From NCBI RefSeq assembly GCF_003611695.1, contig NZ_RAWE01000058.1, forward strand, positions 1-47,126: a stretch of 47,126 nucleotides of DNA, written 5' to 3'. The notes under the pieces were generated by a model, which worked only from the letters and a program-made list of their open reading frames with translations, was not told the origin of the DNA and ran no database searches. Shown here one piece after another: positions 23,766-32,328 of this stretch. The position numbers and the translations under genes are program-made. The number at the start of each line of letters is the position of its first letter. Position 1 is the stretch's first letter. The DNA comes from Corallococcus carmarthensis (GTDB lineage Bacteria; Myxococcota; Myxococcia; Myxococcales; Myxococcaceae).

Positions 23766-24449
23766 TCAACGCCCGACACCGTCGGGCACCACGCCGCCGT
23801 CCTCATAACGGCGGACGTTGCGCACGGCGCTCTTGGGTAACAGCGCCAGCACGCGGCCGTCTTCAATCAACAGCGCGGTGTCCCGGTGGGTCGGGAACTC
23901 CAGCTGGCAGGACGCCCGGTCGCTCAGCTGCCAGGTGTCCCGCATCCCCCGCCCCTCCACCGTGATGGGCACGGAGCGGGTGAAGCAGCCCCGGAAGCCC
24001 GCCACCAGCTCGGAGGCCGGGGTGCCCGTCTGGGGCCCGGCAATCACGCCGGCGTCTCCCAGCCCGGCGTCCACCGGCTCCGCCGCCTGGCGCTCGGGCG
24101 GCCGCGGATAGTTCGTCTGGGAGGGGTCCTGGGTGGGCAGCGTGCGGGCGTTGGCCACCGCGCGGCGCTTCTCCTCCTGGGCCGCCTGCATGCGCGTCCG
24201 TCCCTCCTGGATGCGCTGGAGCAGGGACTGGGACGCGGCGGCGTCCACGCTGTCCGCGGGGACGCGCTGCAGCTGCGCTTCAATCTCCCCGATGGAGGGG
24301 TCCAGGTACGCCCCGTCCAGCTTCTGGGCGTAGAGCGCCGTCCACCGGTGGCTGGCCTGCTCGAACTCGGGCGAGGGCGGCGCGGGGGCGCGGCTGCACC
24401 CGGAGACGAACAGGAGGGCTGCGAGGCCAAGGCCCATGAAGGGCCGCAT
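23766..24449 (-). CDS. Lipoprotein of unknown function
   Basis: The product has 227 residues from the ATG at 24449, giving MRPFMGLGLAALLFVSGC, a clean lipoprotein signal with lipobox VSGC. A helical Gln/Ala/Arg-rich segment (about 25-110) is followed by a Pro-rich linker. A C-terminal beta-rich domain follows with two Cys (FRGCFTRSVPITVEGRGMRDTWQLSDRASCQLEFP) that may pair, and it ends in a hydrophilic tail. A GTG at 24473 in frame would only lengthen the cytoplasmic start and lacks a better ribosome site. It precedes psd by 29 bases and may be co-transcribed. No family is recognised. Confidence 0.82.
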   Translation of the reverse strand: MRPFMGLGLAALLFVSGCSRAPAPPSPEFEQASHRWTALYAQKLDGAYLDPSIGEIEAQLQRVPADSVDAAASQSLLQRIQEGRTRMQAAQEEKRRAVANARTLPTQDPSQTNYPRPPERQAAEPVDAGLGDAGVIAGPQTGTPASELVAGFRGCFTRSVPITVEGRGMRDTWQLSDRASCQLEFPTHRDTALLIEDGRVLALLPKSAVRNVRRYEDGGVVPDGVGR

Positions 24450-24503
24450 CGGACGGGGGACCTGGGGGCGCACGGCCCCGGTTTATGCCACCTTCCGTCC
24501 GGC

Positions 24504-24529
24504 CGCGCCGCTTTTCCGCACGCGGCGCG
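24504..24529 (-). terminator. GC hairpin after the metallophosphoesterase gene
   Basis: An 8-bp inverted repeat (cgcgccgc / gcggcgcg) with a 10-base loop lies nine bases beyond the stop at 24539 on the minus strand. No T-run follows, so terminator activity is uncertain. Confidence 0.3.
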
Positions 24530-24538
24530 TTGAGCGGC

Positions 24539-25270
24539 CTAGACGCCCAGGAACAACCGCTTGCCGAAGTTGAGCGCCAGGTCCGCGTCGAAGATCTTCT
24601 GCGCGGAGGTTTCGATGTCGTACTCCACGCGCAGGTACTCCACCGTGCGCGCGTCCGTGTCGCAGATGACGAAGCAGGCCCGGTTGTCGTAGTCGCGCGG
24701 CTGGCCCACGCTCCCCACGGACACGATGTACTTGTAGCCCTTGCGCAGCACGAACTTCTGGGCCACCACGTCGTTCACCTCGCCATTGCCAATGGCGAAC
24801 GCGCGGCACAGGTGGCTGTGGCCGATGAAGGTCACTTCCGGCAGCTCCGCCACGTACGGCGTCAGCTCCCGTGCCTGCTCCAGCGCGAAGATGTACTCGT
24901 ACGCCTTCGGGTCGATGGGCGAGCCGTGGCAGAAGCCCACCTCGCCAATGCGGTACGTGTACGGGAGGCTGCGCAGCCAGGCCAGGTTCTCGTCGGAGAT
25001 GACGTTGGCGCTCCAGTCGAGCGCGTGCCGGGCGGCGTCGTAGTAGTACGAGTAGTCCATCCGCCCCGCCACCGCGGCGTCGTGGTTGCCCAGCAGCGTG
25101 ATCTCCGCCACCGAGCGCACCAGGTCACAGCACGGGTTGGGGGACGCCCCATAACCGACGATGTCCCCCAGTGACACGAAGCGGTCCACCTTCTGGTGCT
25201 CCGCCACCCTCAGCACTTCCGTGAGGGCCTCGATGTTGGAGTGGATGTCGGAGATGACGGCGATGCGCAT
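24539..25270 (-). CDS. Calcineurin-like metallophosphoesterase (YfcE/MPE type)
   Basis: This 243-residue cytoplasmic two-metal phosphoesterase has all five motifs: AVISDIHSN (Asp, His), SLGDIVGYG (Asp), LLGNHDAA (Asn, His), FCHGSP (His) and IGHSHLCR (His-x-His). The fold is that of small MPEs acting on phosphodiesters or phosphoproteins, and the substrate is not inferable. It starts seven bases after the PilZ gene's stop, so the pair is one transcript. That suggests, without proof, a c-di-GMP-linked role. Confidence 0.92.
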   Translation of the reverse strand: MRIAVISDIHSNIEALTEVLRVAEHQKVDRFVSLGDIVGYGASPNPCCDLVRSVAEITLLGNHDAAVAGRMDYSYYYDAARHALDWSANVISDENLAWLRSLPYTYRIGEVGFCHGSPIDPKAYEYIFALEQARELTPYVAELPEVTFIGHSHLCRAFAIGNGEVNDVVAQKFVLRKGYKYIVSVGSVGQPRDYDNRACFVICDTDARTVEYLRVEYDIETSAQKIFDADLALNFGKRLFLGV

Positions 25271-25277
25271 GGGAGCC

Positions 25278-25616
25278 CTATAGGGGGGTCTGCTGCTGGG
25301 AGATGATGCGCCGCAGACTCGTCAGTGCGTCCGCGTCCAACGCTTCGAATCTCAGGCCCATGCCCGGGGGCCGGCCGGCGGGTTGCTCATCCTGCCGCAA
25401 CCAGACGACCGTGGCCTGTGCCTGCAACTGCGTGTCCGTCGCCTGCTGGGTGAGCCGCACCTGTGCCCGCGTCCCCGCCGCCAGCGGGGTGCTCGTCCTG
25501 AGGAAGAGGCCTCCCTCGCTCAGGTTGGCGATGCGTGCATACAGGGTCACGTTCTCACCCTCGCACCAGCAGCGCAGGAGGGTGCCGACCCGCGCGTGCT
25601 TTCGATTTTCGCTCAA
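25278..25616 (-). CDS. PilZ-domain c-di-GMP-binding protein
   Basis: This 112-residue single-domain protein has both c-di-GMP contact motifs: the RxxxR-type start (RKHAR) and NLSEGGLFLRT, the (D/N)xSxxG box. The usual barrel strands follow (AQVRLTQQ, AQATVVWLRQD, GMGLRFEAL) with a closing helix (LTSLRRIISQQ). This matches the myxobacterial TIGR02266-type PilZ proteins. It is expected to bind c-di-GMP and act on a partner, possibly the metallophosphoesterase encoded seven bases downstream. The 166 bases upstream hold no gene. Confidence 0.93.
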   Translation of the reverse strand: MSENRKHARVGTLLRCWCEGENVTLYARIANLSEGGLFLRTSTPLAAGTRAQVRLTQQATDTQLQAQATVVWLRQDEQPAGRPPGMGLRFEALDADALTSLRRIISQQQTPL

Positions 25617-25782
25617 CCGGGGGGACCTCCCGACGTGGAATCTTCCCGGCCACGTCGGCGCTGAAAAAGGACGTCCGCACCGGATTTATTCATCCACTGC
25701 GTTCGGTCGAGCCTAGGGAGGGTGGGTGCGGCCCGTCAAGTTCCACACCGGATCAAGGCCTCCCTGGCGGACAAGGGCTCCC

Positions 25783-26712
25783 CTACCCGCCCAGCGGGCC
25801 CAGGTCGTCGAAGTGGGTGAGCTTCTTGAACTCGGCGAAGCGGGCGTGGATCTCCGGGCGCTGCACCTCGCGCAGGCGCTCCAGGCTGAACTTCTCCACG
25901 GTGAAGGAGGCCATCACGCTGCCCATGACCATGGCCTTGCGCAAGAGCTGCTGATCCACCTTGCCGGTGGCGGAGCTGGCCAGGGTGCCCATGAAGCCGC
26001 CGGCGAAGGTGTCACCCGCGCCGGTGGGGTCGAACACCTCCGACAGGGGGAACGCCGGGCAGGCGAAGATGTGGTCCTGGTCGAAGAGGAGCGCGCCGTG
26101 CTCGCCGCGCTTGATGACCACGCGGGACGGGCCCATGGCCAGGATGGCGCGCGCGGCCTTCACCACGTTGTGCTCGCCGGACAGCTGGCGCGCTTCCGCG
26201 TCGTTGATGAAGAGCAGGTTCACGCGCTGGAGCGTCTTGAGCAGCGCGGGGCGGCTGCCCTGGATCCAGAAGTTCATCGTGTCCGCGGCCACCAGCTTGG
26301 GCGCCTTCACCTGATCCAGCACGCGCGACTGGAGCTCCGGGTGGATGTTGCCCAGGAAGACGTAGGGCGTCTCGCGGTAGGCGGCCGGCAGGTTCGGCGA
26401 GAAGGACTCGAAGACGTTGAGCTGGGTGTCCAGCGTCTGCGCCTCGTTGAGCTCCCAGCCGTACTTGCCCTTCCAGCGGAAGGTGCGGCCGGCCTCGCGG
26501 GTGAGCCCCTCCAGGTCGATGCCGCGCCCGCGCAGGAACTGCAGGTGCGACTCCGGGAAGTCCTCGCCAATCACCGCCACCAGCTGCACGGGGCCGAAGA
26601 AGGACGCGGTGGTGGAGAAGTAGGTGGCCGAGCCACCCAGCACGTCCTCCTTCTTGCCGAAGGGCGTTTCCAGCGAGTCCAGCGCGATTGAACCGACGAC
26701 GAGCAGAGACAT
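25783..26712 (-). CDS. PfkB-family carbohydrate/nucleoside kinase
   Basis: This 309-residue ribokinase-fold enzyme starts LLVVGSIALDSLETPFG, has GGSATYFSTTASFFG (substrate-side glycines) and the C-terminal signature EVFDPTGAGDTFAGGFMG, with the anion hole and catalytic Asp in GAGD. The substrate cannot be read from sequence; sugar kinases and adenosine kinases share these motifs. Length is normal. The MCE gene start is 127 bases upstream on the same strand, with no gene between. Confidence 0.92.
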   Translation of the reverse strand: MSLLVVGSIALDSLETPFGKKEDVLGGSATYFSTTASFFGPVQLVAVIGEDFPESHLQFLRGRGIDLEGLTREAGRTFRWKGKYGWELNEAQTLDTQLNVFESFSPNLPAAYRETPYVFLGNIHPELQSRVLDQVKAPKLVAADTMNFWIQGSRPALLKTLQRVNLLFINDAEARQLSGEHNVVKAARAILAMGPSRVVIKRGEHGALLFDQDHIFACPAFPLSEVFDPTGAGDTFAGGFMGTLASSATGKVDQQLLRKAMVMGSVMASFTVEKFSLERLREVQRPEIHARFAEFKKLTHFDDLGPLGG

Positions 26713-26839
26713 GGAGGCTTCTTCCTGGGGGTGACCCGGCGCGGGTACGGCTTCGCGTCAGGGCACGGCGCGTTCCAGGGGAAACCCCGTGCCCGTGCCG
26801 GGTACGACACCTTCCCGGCAACGTCAAGGACTACACACC

Positions 26840-28369
26840 CTAGAAGGCGGGAACGCCGATGGTGGTGATGAGGGCCTTCAGGTCGTCGTCGGTGAAGAAG
26901 AAGCCCGCGCCAAAGAAGAAGTCGCGGCCGGCGATGAGGCGCTTGGTGGCCGCGTCGCGCTGCTTGGCGTTGAGGATGTCGTCCATGCCCGCCACGACGA
27001 ACAGGTGGTCGAACGCCTGGGCGCGCAGGGTGGCGCGAAGGCGCGGGTAGCGCAGCTCGTCCGCGGTGAAGTTGAACGCGTCCATCTTCAGGGTGAGCGC
27101 GTCGTCGAAGAAGTGCAGGTCCGCGCCCACACCGCCAGTGGACTCGATGAGGCCCACGCGCAGGGTGGTGAAGTAGTAGCGCTTGGCGAACTGGAGGCTG
27201 ACCTTGAAGGACTCCTTGGTCACCTTCTGCGTCTGGATGACCGGGTCGCCGTCCGACGGCGGGTTCGTCTGCACCACCTGCGTGCTGACGGAGCCGCGAG
27301 GGTCGTCGATGATCTCCAGCAGGTAGTACTTGTCCGGCTTGGGGATGAGCCGCAGCGACAGGCCGTTCTTCGACGCCCCCTGGGACACCAGGTACGTGCT
27401 GAACAGGCCCACCTCCGTCTGGAGGGTGGAGAGGCGGGTGGCGAACTCGCTGACGTCGGTGACGGCCTCGCCCAGGCGCTGGCCCAGCTGCTCGTCGGTG
27501 AGCAGCGCGCCCGCGGCGCCTTCGCCGTCCTTCACCTTGCGGGTGATCTCCTCCAGGTTGGCGAGCGTGTTGTCCAGCCGGCCCAGCGTCTGCTTGAGGC
27601 TGGAGACGCTCTCCTTGAACTCCCCTTCCCCGCTGCCCACGATGTTCTTGACGGTGCCCAGCACCTCGCGGACGTCCTGGGTGATGCGCTCCACGTTGGT
27701 GACGATGCGCGTCACCTCCGCGCCGTTGCCCTGGGTGAGGGCGCGCACGTCGGAGGACACGCCCTCCACGTTCGCCATGATGGTGTCCAGGCGGTCCGTG
27801 TTGCGGCGCACCGTCGCGTCCACCGAGTCCGACAGGCGGACCAGGTTCTCGACAATCCGCTCCAGGCTGCCCGCGCCCTTCTCACCGCCCAGCACCTCGC
27901 GCAGCGCGCCCGTCACCTGCTGGATGTCGGAGGTGATCTGCGACAGGGACTCGAAGACGGCCTCCACGCCCTGGGTGTCGATGACGCGGCGGATCTGCCC
28001 GCCGTTCTCCAGCTCCGGGGCCTGCTCCGTGCCGGGGTTCAGGTCCAGCAGGTAGTCGCCCAGGAGCGACTCCGAGCGCTTGGTGACCGCGGCGTCCTGG
28101 CGGATGTCCACGCCCTTGCGGATCTTCAGCCAGATCTTCGCGCGGGTGCCCTCCAGGCTGATGTCGCTGATCTCACCCACGGGGATGCCGGCGATCTGCA
28201 CCCGGCCACGCACCGCCAGACCGGACGCGTCCCGGAAGTAGGCCCACACCTTGGTGGAGTCTCTGTCGCTCAGTCCGCCCTTCGTGGCGAACAACACGAA
28301 CGTGATGAGGAAACCACCGGCGGCGAGGACCAGCAGGCCAACACGGAAGGGCGTGACGAGCTTCTTCAC
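26840..28369 (-). CDS. MCE (MlaD-like) protein with long helical stalk and barrel-like C-terminus
   Basis: The 509-residue protein has one N-terminal membrane anchor (VGLLVLAAGGFLITFVLFA, about 10-30), one MCE domain (about 38-125: VWAYFRDASGLAVRGRVQIAGIPVGEISDISL, SLLGDYLLDLNPG), then about 190 residues of amphipathic helix with periodic Val/Leu/Ile. The C-terminal region (about 320-509) has alternating aromatic strands (YYLLEIIDD, RYYFTTLRVGLIE, VGADLHFFDDALTLKMDAF, FFFGAGFFFTDDD) and ends in Phe, like an outer-membrane barrel. By family it moves lipids between the membranes with the MlaE/MlaF pair upstream (119 bases away). The barrel reading is inference. Confidence 0.9.
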   Translation of the reverse strand: MKKLVTPFRVGLLVLAAGGFLITFVLFATKGGLSDRDSTKVWAYFRDASGLAVRGRVQIAGIPVGEISDISLEGTRAKIWLKIRKGVDIRQDAAVTKRSESLLGDYLLDLNPGTEQAPELENGGQIRRVIDTQGVEAVFESLSQITSDIQQVTGALREVLGGEKGAGSLERIVENLVRLSDSVDATVRRNTDRLDTIMANVEGVSSDVRALTQGNGAEVTRIVTNVERITQDVREVLGTVKNIVGSGEGEFKESVSSLKQTLGRLDNTLANLEEITRKVKDGEGAAGALLTDEQLGQRLGEAVTDVSEFATRLSTLQTEVGLFSTYLVSQGASKNGLSLRLIPKPDKYYLLEIIDDPRGSVSTQVVQTNPPSDGDPVIQTQKVTKESFKVSLQFAKRYYFTTLRVGLIESTGGVGADLHFFDDALTLKMDAFNFTADELRYPRLRATLRAQAFDHLFVVAGMDDILNAKQRDAATKRLIAGRDFFFGAGFFFTDDDLKALITTIGVPAF

Positions 28370-28488
28370 CTGATGTGACTCCGAGCGCTACCACCGGCCG
28401 CGCGCGACTCTAACGATTTGCATGCCGGGTGCCAGCTTTTCATGAAGGGCTGGAATCCTTGGGGGACCGCATTCCCTACCCGAAGGTC

Positions 28489-29262
28489 TTAGTTCTTGCC
28501 GAACCACGTCTGGAGGAAGACCTGGACGGCCGGGTGCTGGGACTCCCGCAGCTGCTCCGGCGAACCGTGCTCCACGATGACGCCCTTGGACAGGAAGGCG
28601 ATCTGGTTGGCCACGTTGAAGGCGGACGCGATGTCGTGGCTGATGACCACGCTGGTGACGCCCAGTTCCTTCTGCGCGGTGAGGATCATGTCGTCCACGG
28701 AGTCCGTGGTGATGGGATCCAGGCCGGTGGTGGGCTCGTCGTAGAGGACGACCTTGGGATCCAGCACCACCGCGCGCGCCAGGCCCACGCGCTTGCGCAT
28801 GCCGCCGGACAGGTCCGCGGGGAAGCGGCCCTCCACCTCGCGCTTGAGGCCCATGAGGTCCAGGCGCTTGCGCACCTGCACGCGGATCTCGTCTTCGGAC
28901 AGCGTCGTGTGCTGGCGCAGGGGGAAGGCGACGTTCTCGAACACCGTCATGGAGTCGAAGAGCGCGGCGGCCTGGAACACCATGCCGAAGCTGCGGCGCA
29001 CCTGCTGCAGCCCTTCCACGCTCATGGGGACGATGTCCTGCCCGTCGATGATGACCTTGCCGCTGTCCGGCTTGAGCAGGCCGATCATGTGCTTCATCAA
29101 CACCGTCTTGCCGGAGCCGGAGCCGCCCAGGATGACGCAGGTGCTGCCCGCGGGCACGGTGAGGTTGATGCCAGTGAGGACCTTGTTGCCCGCGAACGTC
29201 TTGTGCAGGTCCACGATGTCGATCATGGCCCGCGCGGAGCCGGGCGGAGTCTGGGGGCCCAT
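28489..29262 (-). CDS. mlaF: ABC transporter ATPase, MlaF type
   Basis: This 257-residue ATPase powers retrograde or anterograde lipid transport with MlaE. It has Walker A (ILGGSGSGKTVLMKHMIG), Q-loop (GMVFQAAALFDSMTV), signature (LSGGMRKRVGLARAV), Walker B (VVLYDEPTTGLDP) and the H-loop (VVISHD). FQAAALFDSMTVFENVAFPL is characteristic of the Mla/Ttg2A subgroup. ATG 29262 overlaps the permease stop (TGATG), which I take as the start. The more usual family start MIDIV at 29226 is an alternative, and neither has a strong ribosome site. Confidence 0.95.
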   Translation of the reverse strand: MGPQTPPGSARAMIDIVDLHKTFAGNKVLTGINLTVPAGSTCVILGGSGSGKTVLMKHMIGLLKPDSGKVIIDGQDIVPMSVEGLQQVRRSFGMVFQAAALFDSMTVFENVAFPLRQHTTLSEDEIRVQVRKRLDLMGLKREVEGRFPADLSGGMRKRVGLARAVVLDPKVVLYDEPTTGLDPITTDSVDDMILTAQKELGVTSVVISHDIASAFNVANQIAFLSKGVIVEHGSPEQLRESQHPAVQVFLQTWFGKN

Positions 29263-30077
29263 CAGTGCATCAACATGCCGACGATGAAGTCGAGGATGAA
29301 GATGGCCAGCGCGCTCGACACCATGGCCTCCGTGGTGGCCTGGCCCACGCCCTTGGCGCCGCCGGACGCGTTGTAGCCCTTGAAGCAACAGATGAGGGCC
29401 ACGGAGAGACCGAAGATGGCGCCCTTGATCAGGCCCTCGTAGACGTCCGCTGGCGCCATCCACTGCTGGGTGCGTGACAGGAACGTGCCGGGGGAGATGC
29501 CCAGGCCGAACACGGCGACGATGTACGCGCCCGTCATGCCCGTGGTGTTGAAGAGCATGGTGAGCGCGGGGACCATGAACAGGCCCGCGAGCACCCGGGG
29601 CACCAGCAGGTACTGCACCGGGTTGACGGCCATGGTCTCCAGCGCGTCCACCTGCTCGGTGACGCGCATGGTGCCCAGCTCCGTGCACATGGCGGAGCCG
29701 GCGCGCATGGTGACCATCAGCGCGGCGAACACGGAGGCCAGCTCGCGCGTGAGCGTCAGGGCGACGGTGGGGCCCACCAGGCTCTCCGCGTCGAACAGGG
29801 CGAACGCGGTGGAGGTCTGGAGGGCGAACACCATGCCGGTGAACGTGCCGGTGAGCCCCACGATGAAGATGGAGCCCACGCCCACGAAGTCCAGCTGGGT
29901 GAAGAGGTTCTGCAGCCGGAACGGGCGGCGCACGCTCCAGCGGAAGACGTCCAGGCCCAGGGCGACGACGCCGCCAATGCTGCTGACGACGTCGATGATG
30001 CCCTTGCCGAGGCCCTCCACCGACTGGGAGAAGGCGCCGGTGAACCGGTTGGGTTTGCTGGGGGTCTCGGTGGTCAT
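29262..30077 (-). CDS. mlaE: ABC transporter permease, MlaE type
   Basis: This 271-residue permease of the MlaE family (lipid asymmetry/MCE transport) has an amphipathic N-terminus, about five membrane helices, and the conserved motifs FVGVGSIFIVGLTGTFTGMVFALQ, LTRELASVFAALMVTMRAGSAMCTELGTMRVTEQVDALETMAVNP and a C-terminal GVGQATTEAMVSSALAIFILDF. It couples to the MlaF ATPase through a one-base overlap and presumably to the MCE protein further down. The 238 bases to the divergent zinc-ribbon gene hold both promoters and no other gene. Confidence 0.96.
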   Translation of the reverse strand: MTTETPSKPNRFTGAFSQSVEGLGKGIIDVVSSIGGVVALGLDVFRWSVRRPFRLQNLFTQLDFVGVGSIFIVGLTGTFTGMVFALQTSTAFALFDAESLVGPTVALTLTRELASVFAALMVTMRAGSAMCTELGTMRVTEQVDALETMAVNPVQYLLVPRVLAGLFMVPALTMLFNTTGMTGAYIVAVFGLGISPGTFLSRTQQWMAPADVYEGLIKGAIFGLSVALICCFKGYNASGGAKGVGQATTEAMVSSALAIFILDFIVGMLMH

Positions 30078-30315
30078 GCGCTCAGGCGGGCGACTCTACG
30101 TGCTCCGGACGGCGGCACAAGGGAACTGAAGAGCCGCCCCATCCCACCCCTACCTCCATTGGCTGGTCGCCAGGGGGGCTCCCGCGCCGCGTGAAGGTGG
30201 GATGCGATGGGGCTTCCTCCGCCTGGGGTCGGCCGTTATGTTCCGCGGCCCTCTTTACTTTCCACGCCCGGCGCGCCCCTGAGGGGGAGTTGCCGGGCCA
30301 GAGCGACACGACAGC

Positions 30316-30876
30316 ATGGCTACTCTGAAGGTCGGCGGCGAGGTGGATGCCCAGTGCACCCGCTGCAAGATGAATCTGGCGCACACCATCCTCGCGATGG
30401 TGGGTCCGAAGATCGTGCGCGTCCGTTGCAATACCTGCGGCGGTGATCACGCGTTCCGGGGCACGGCGGGCGTCACGGATCGCCCCAAGCCGGCCTCGAC
30501 CCGGGCCCCGCGCGCCGCGTCTGGCACGCCCCGCGCGGAGAAGGTGGTCATCTCCTTCGACGAGCAGCTGGCGGGCAAGGACATCGCGAGCGCTCCCAAG
30601 TACAGCCCCAAGGACACCTACAAGGTGGATCAGGTGCTCCACCACCCGACGTTCGGGGTGGGCCTGGTGACGGCGGTGCGCGGCGACAAGGTGGACCTCA
30701 CCTTCCGCTCGGACACCAAGACCCTGGTGCACGGCCGCGGTGGGGCCCCGGCGGAGCGGCCCGCCTTCAGCCCGCCCACGAACAAGCAGGCGGGCCCCGC
30801 GGACAAGCCCATGGCCGAGCTGCCTCCCGGGATGGAAGAAGCCGCCGCTGAGACTTCCCTGCCTTCCGGGGATTGA
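30316..30876 (+). CDS. Zinc-ribbon protein with Tudor-like (UvrD/CarD-type) C-terminal motif
   Basis: This 186-residue soluble protein has CxxC pairs Cys14/Cys17 and Cys38/Cys41, which form a zinc ribbon, followed by a basic Pro/Ala linker. A second region (about 95-140) contains YKVDQVLHHPTFGVGLVTAV, then KVDLTF and KTLVH. HPxFGxGxV followed by V-x-L-x-F-x(5)-K-x-L is the pattern of the small Tudor/KOW-like modules at the UvrD/PcrA C-terminus and CarD N-terminus, which touch RNA polymerase. The tail is Pro-rich and probably disordered. A transcription- or repair-related role is inference. It starts 45 bases before the next gene's start and likely shares its transcript. Confidence 0.82.
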   Translation: MATLKVGGEVDAQCTRCKMNLAHTILAMVGPKIVRVRCNTCGGDHAFRGTAGVTDRPKPASTRAPRAASGTPRAEKVVISFDEQLAGKDIASAPKYSPKDTYKVDQVLHHPTFGVGLVTAVRGDKVDLTFRSDTKTLVHGRGGAPAERPAFSPPTNKQAGPADKPMAELPPGMEEAAAETSLPSGD

Positions 30877-30921
30877 CCCGGAGGCCGGAGCGGCGGTCAA
30901 CTGGGGCGCTGGGTTTCCCGT

Positions 30922-32328
30922 ATGCGTCCGCCGCTCCACTTCGCTGTCTGCCTCCTGATGCTGGGTGCCGCCGTGGCGCGGGCGGAACCGCCGGAGGTGG
31001 AAGCGACGCCCGGGCGCGTGGTGCTCGGGAAGGACGCGGCCGTGGAGGTGCGGGTGCGGGTGCCGAAGGGCGCCGGCCCCGTGCGCGCGGCGGCCTCTTC
31101 CGGCACCTGGGCGCAAGAGCGGCTGGAAGGTGGCGCCGAGCGCGTCTTCCACTGGACGCCTCCGCCGGTGCGCTACCCGCTGTGGGCGGTGCTCGCGTTC
31201 TGGGTGGAGGACGGCCGCGCGCCGGACGTCACCACCCTCCAGCTGCCCCTCCTGGGTCGCACCACGCTGGACGTTTCCACCGCGCCGGGCGCGGACGTGG
31301 TGGTCGTGGTGGGCGACGCGCGCTTCGGACCGGTGAAGGCGGACGGGCGTGGACGGGCGCAGGTGCCCGTGGAGGTGCCTCCGGACGCGACGGAGGCGCG
31401 CGTGCTCGCGACCCGGGGCACGCTCACCACGGATCGCAGCACACCGCTGGAGGTCCCCGCCGTGCGTCCACTCGTCGCCGCGCTCACGCCGGCTCCGCTG
31501 CCTGGAGACGGCGGTGGCTGGCTGATCATCGCGGGGGATGAAGCGCGGATTTCATCGTCGGAGCTGGACGTGGTCGCGGAGGGTGCCACGGTGCAGGCGG
31601 TGTCCCTGGAGCGCGCGCGCTTCAAGGTGCAGCCGCGCGCGGACGCCACGGACGTGACCGTCACGGTGCGCTGGAGTGACGCGCCCGTCGAGGACGCGGT
31701 GAGGCTCCAGAGCACGGTGAGGCCCGCCGCCGCACGGCCCGCGGAGGAGGTGATCATCCCGGATACCCCCTACGTTTCCCCGGCACACCCTGTTGCGCGC
31801 CCGATCTCGGGACAAACGTCGCTGTTCCTCCTGGGCGGCGTCGCGTTCGCGAGCGGCGCCAATGGGGGACCGCTGTTGGGATTGGGCGTGTCCGTGCCGC
31901 TGCCGGTGTGGCGCGAGCGATTGGCGGCGGAGGCGGAGTTGGGCCTGCGTCACGCGAGCCTGGACGGTCGGCAGGGAGCCACGATCGTGCACTCGCGCGT
32001 GTGGGGGATTCCCCTGCTTTTGTCCGCGCGGGTCACCCTTTTCCAGCATGGTTCCTTTCAGCTGGACGGCCGTGCAGGCGGCGGTGTGCTGGCTTTGAAC
32101 CATCGCCTGTCGACGGAGCCGGTTGAGACCGGTGACGTCTTTCCTGACGCCGTGGATGAGCGCAAAGTGCGCGCCATGGGATTCCTGGCCGCGCAGGGCG
32201 CGTATGCCATTGGTCGCTGGAGCGTCATCACCGAGGTGCGCGCGGCACTGGCGCCCGTGGAGACGCCGTCACTGCGCGCGGAACTGGGTGGCGTGTCCGT
32301 GTCCGCGGGACTGAGGTTCATTCCGTGA
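30922..32328 (+). CDS. Exported protein with Ig-like front and outer-membrane-barrel-like C-terminus
   Basis: The 468-residue protein has signal peptide MRPPLHFAVCLLMLGAAVARA. Residues about 25-270 have beta-sandwich strand patterns with many Val/Asp/Arg (two or three Ig-like units). Residues about 290-468 resemble a small membrane barrel: SLFLLGGVAFASGANGGPLLGLGVSVPLPVW, RLAAEAELGLRHASL, FQLDGRAGGGVLALNHR, AYAIGRWSVITEVRAALAPV, VSVSAGLRFIP. A terminal aromatic and alternating residues suit insertion by BAM. It is translationally coupled to the lipoprotein gene (TGATG). The barrel and function are inference, and no homologue is recognised. Confidence 0.83.
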   Translation: MRPPLHFAVCLLMLGAAVARAEPPEVEATPGRVVLGKDAAVEVRVRVPKGAGPVRAAASSGTWAQERLEGGAERVFHWTPPPVRYPLWAVLAFWVEDGRAPDVTTLQLPLLGRTTLDVSTAPGADVVVVVGDARFGPVKADGRGRAQVPVEVPPDATEARVLATRGTLTTDRSTPLEVPAVRPLVAALTPAPLPGDGGGWLIIAGDEARISSSELDVVAEGATVQAVSLERARFKVQPRADATDVTVTVRWSDAPVEDAVRLQSTVRPAAARPAEEVIIPDTPYVSPAHPVARPISGQTSLFLLGGVAFASGANGGPLLGLGVSVPLPVWRERLAAEAELGLRHASLDGRQGATIVHSRVWGIPLLLSARVTLFQHGSFQLDGRAGGGVLALNHRLSTEPVETGDVFPDAVDERKVRAMGFLAAQGAYAIGRWSVITEVRAALAPVETPSLRAELGGVSVSAGLRFIP

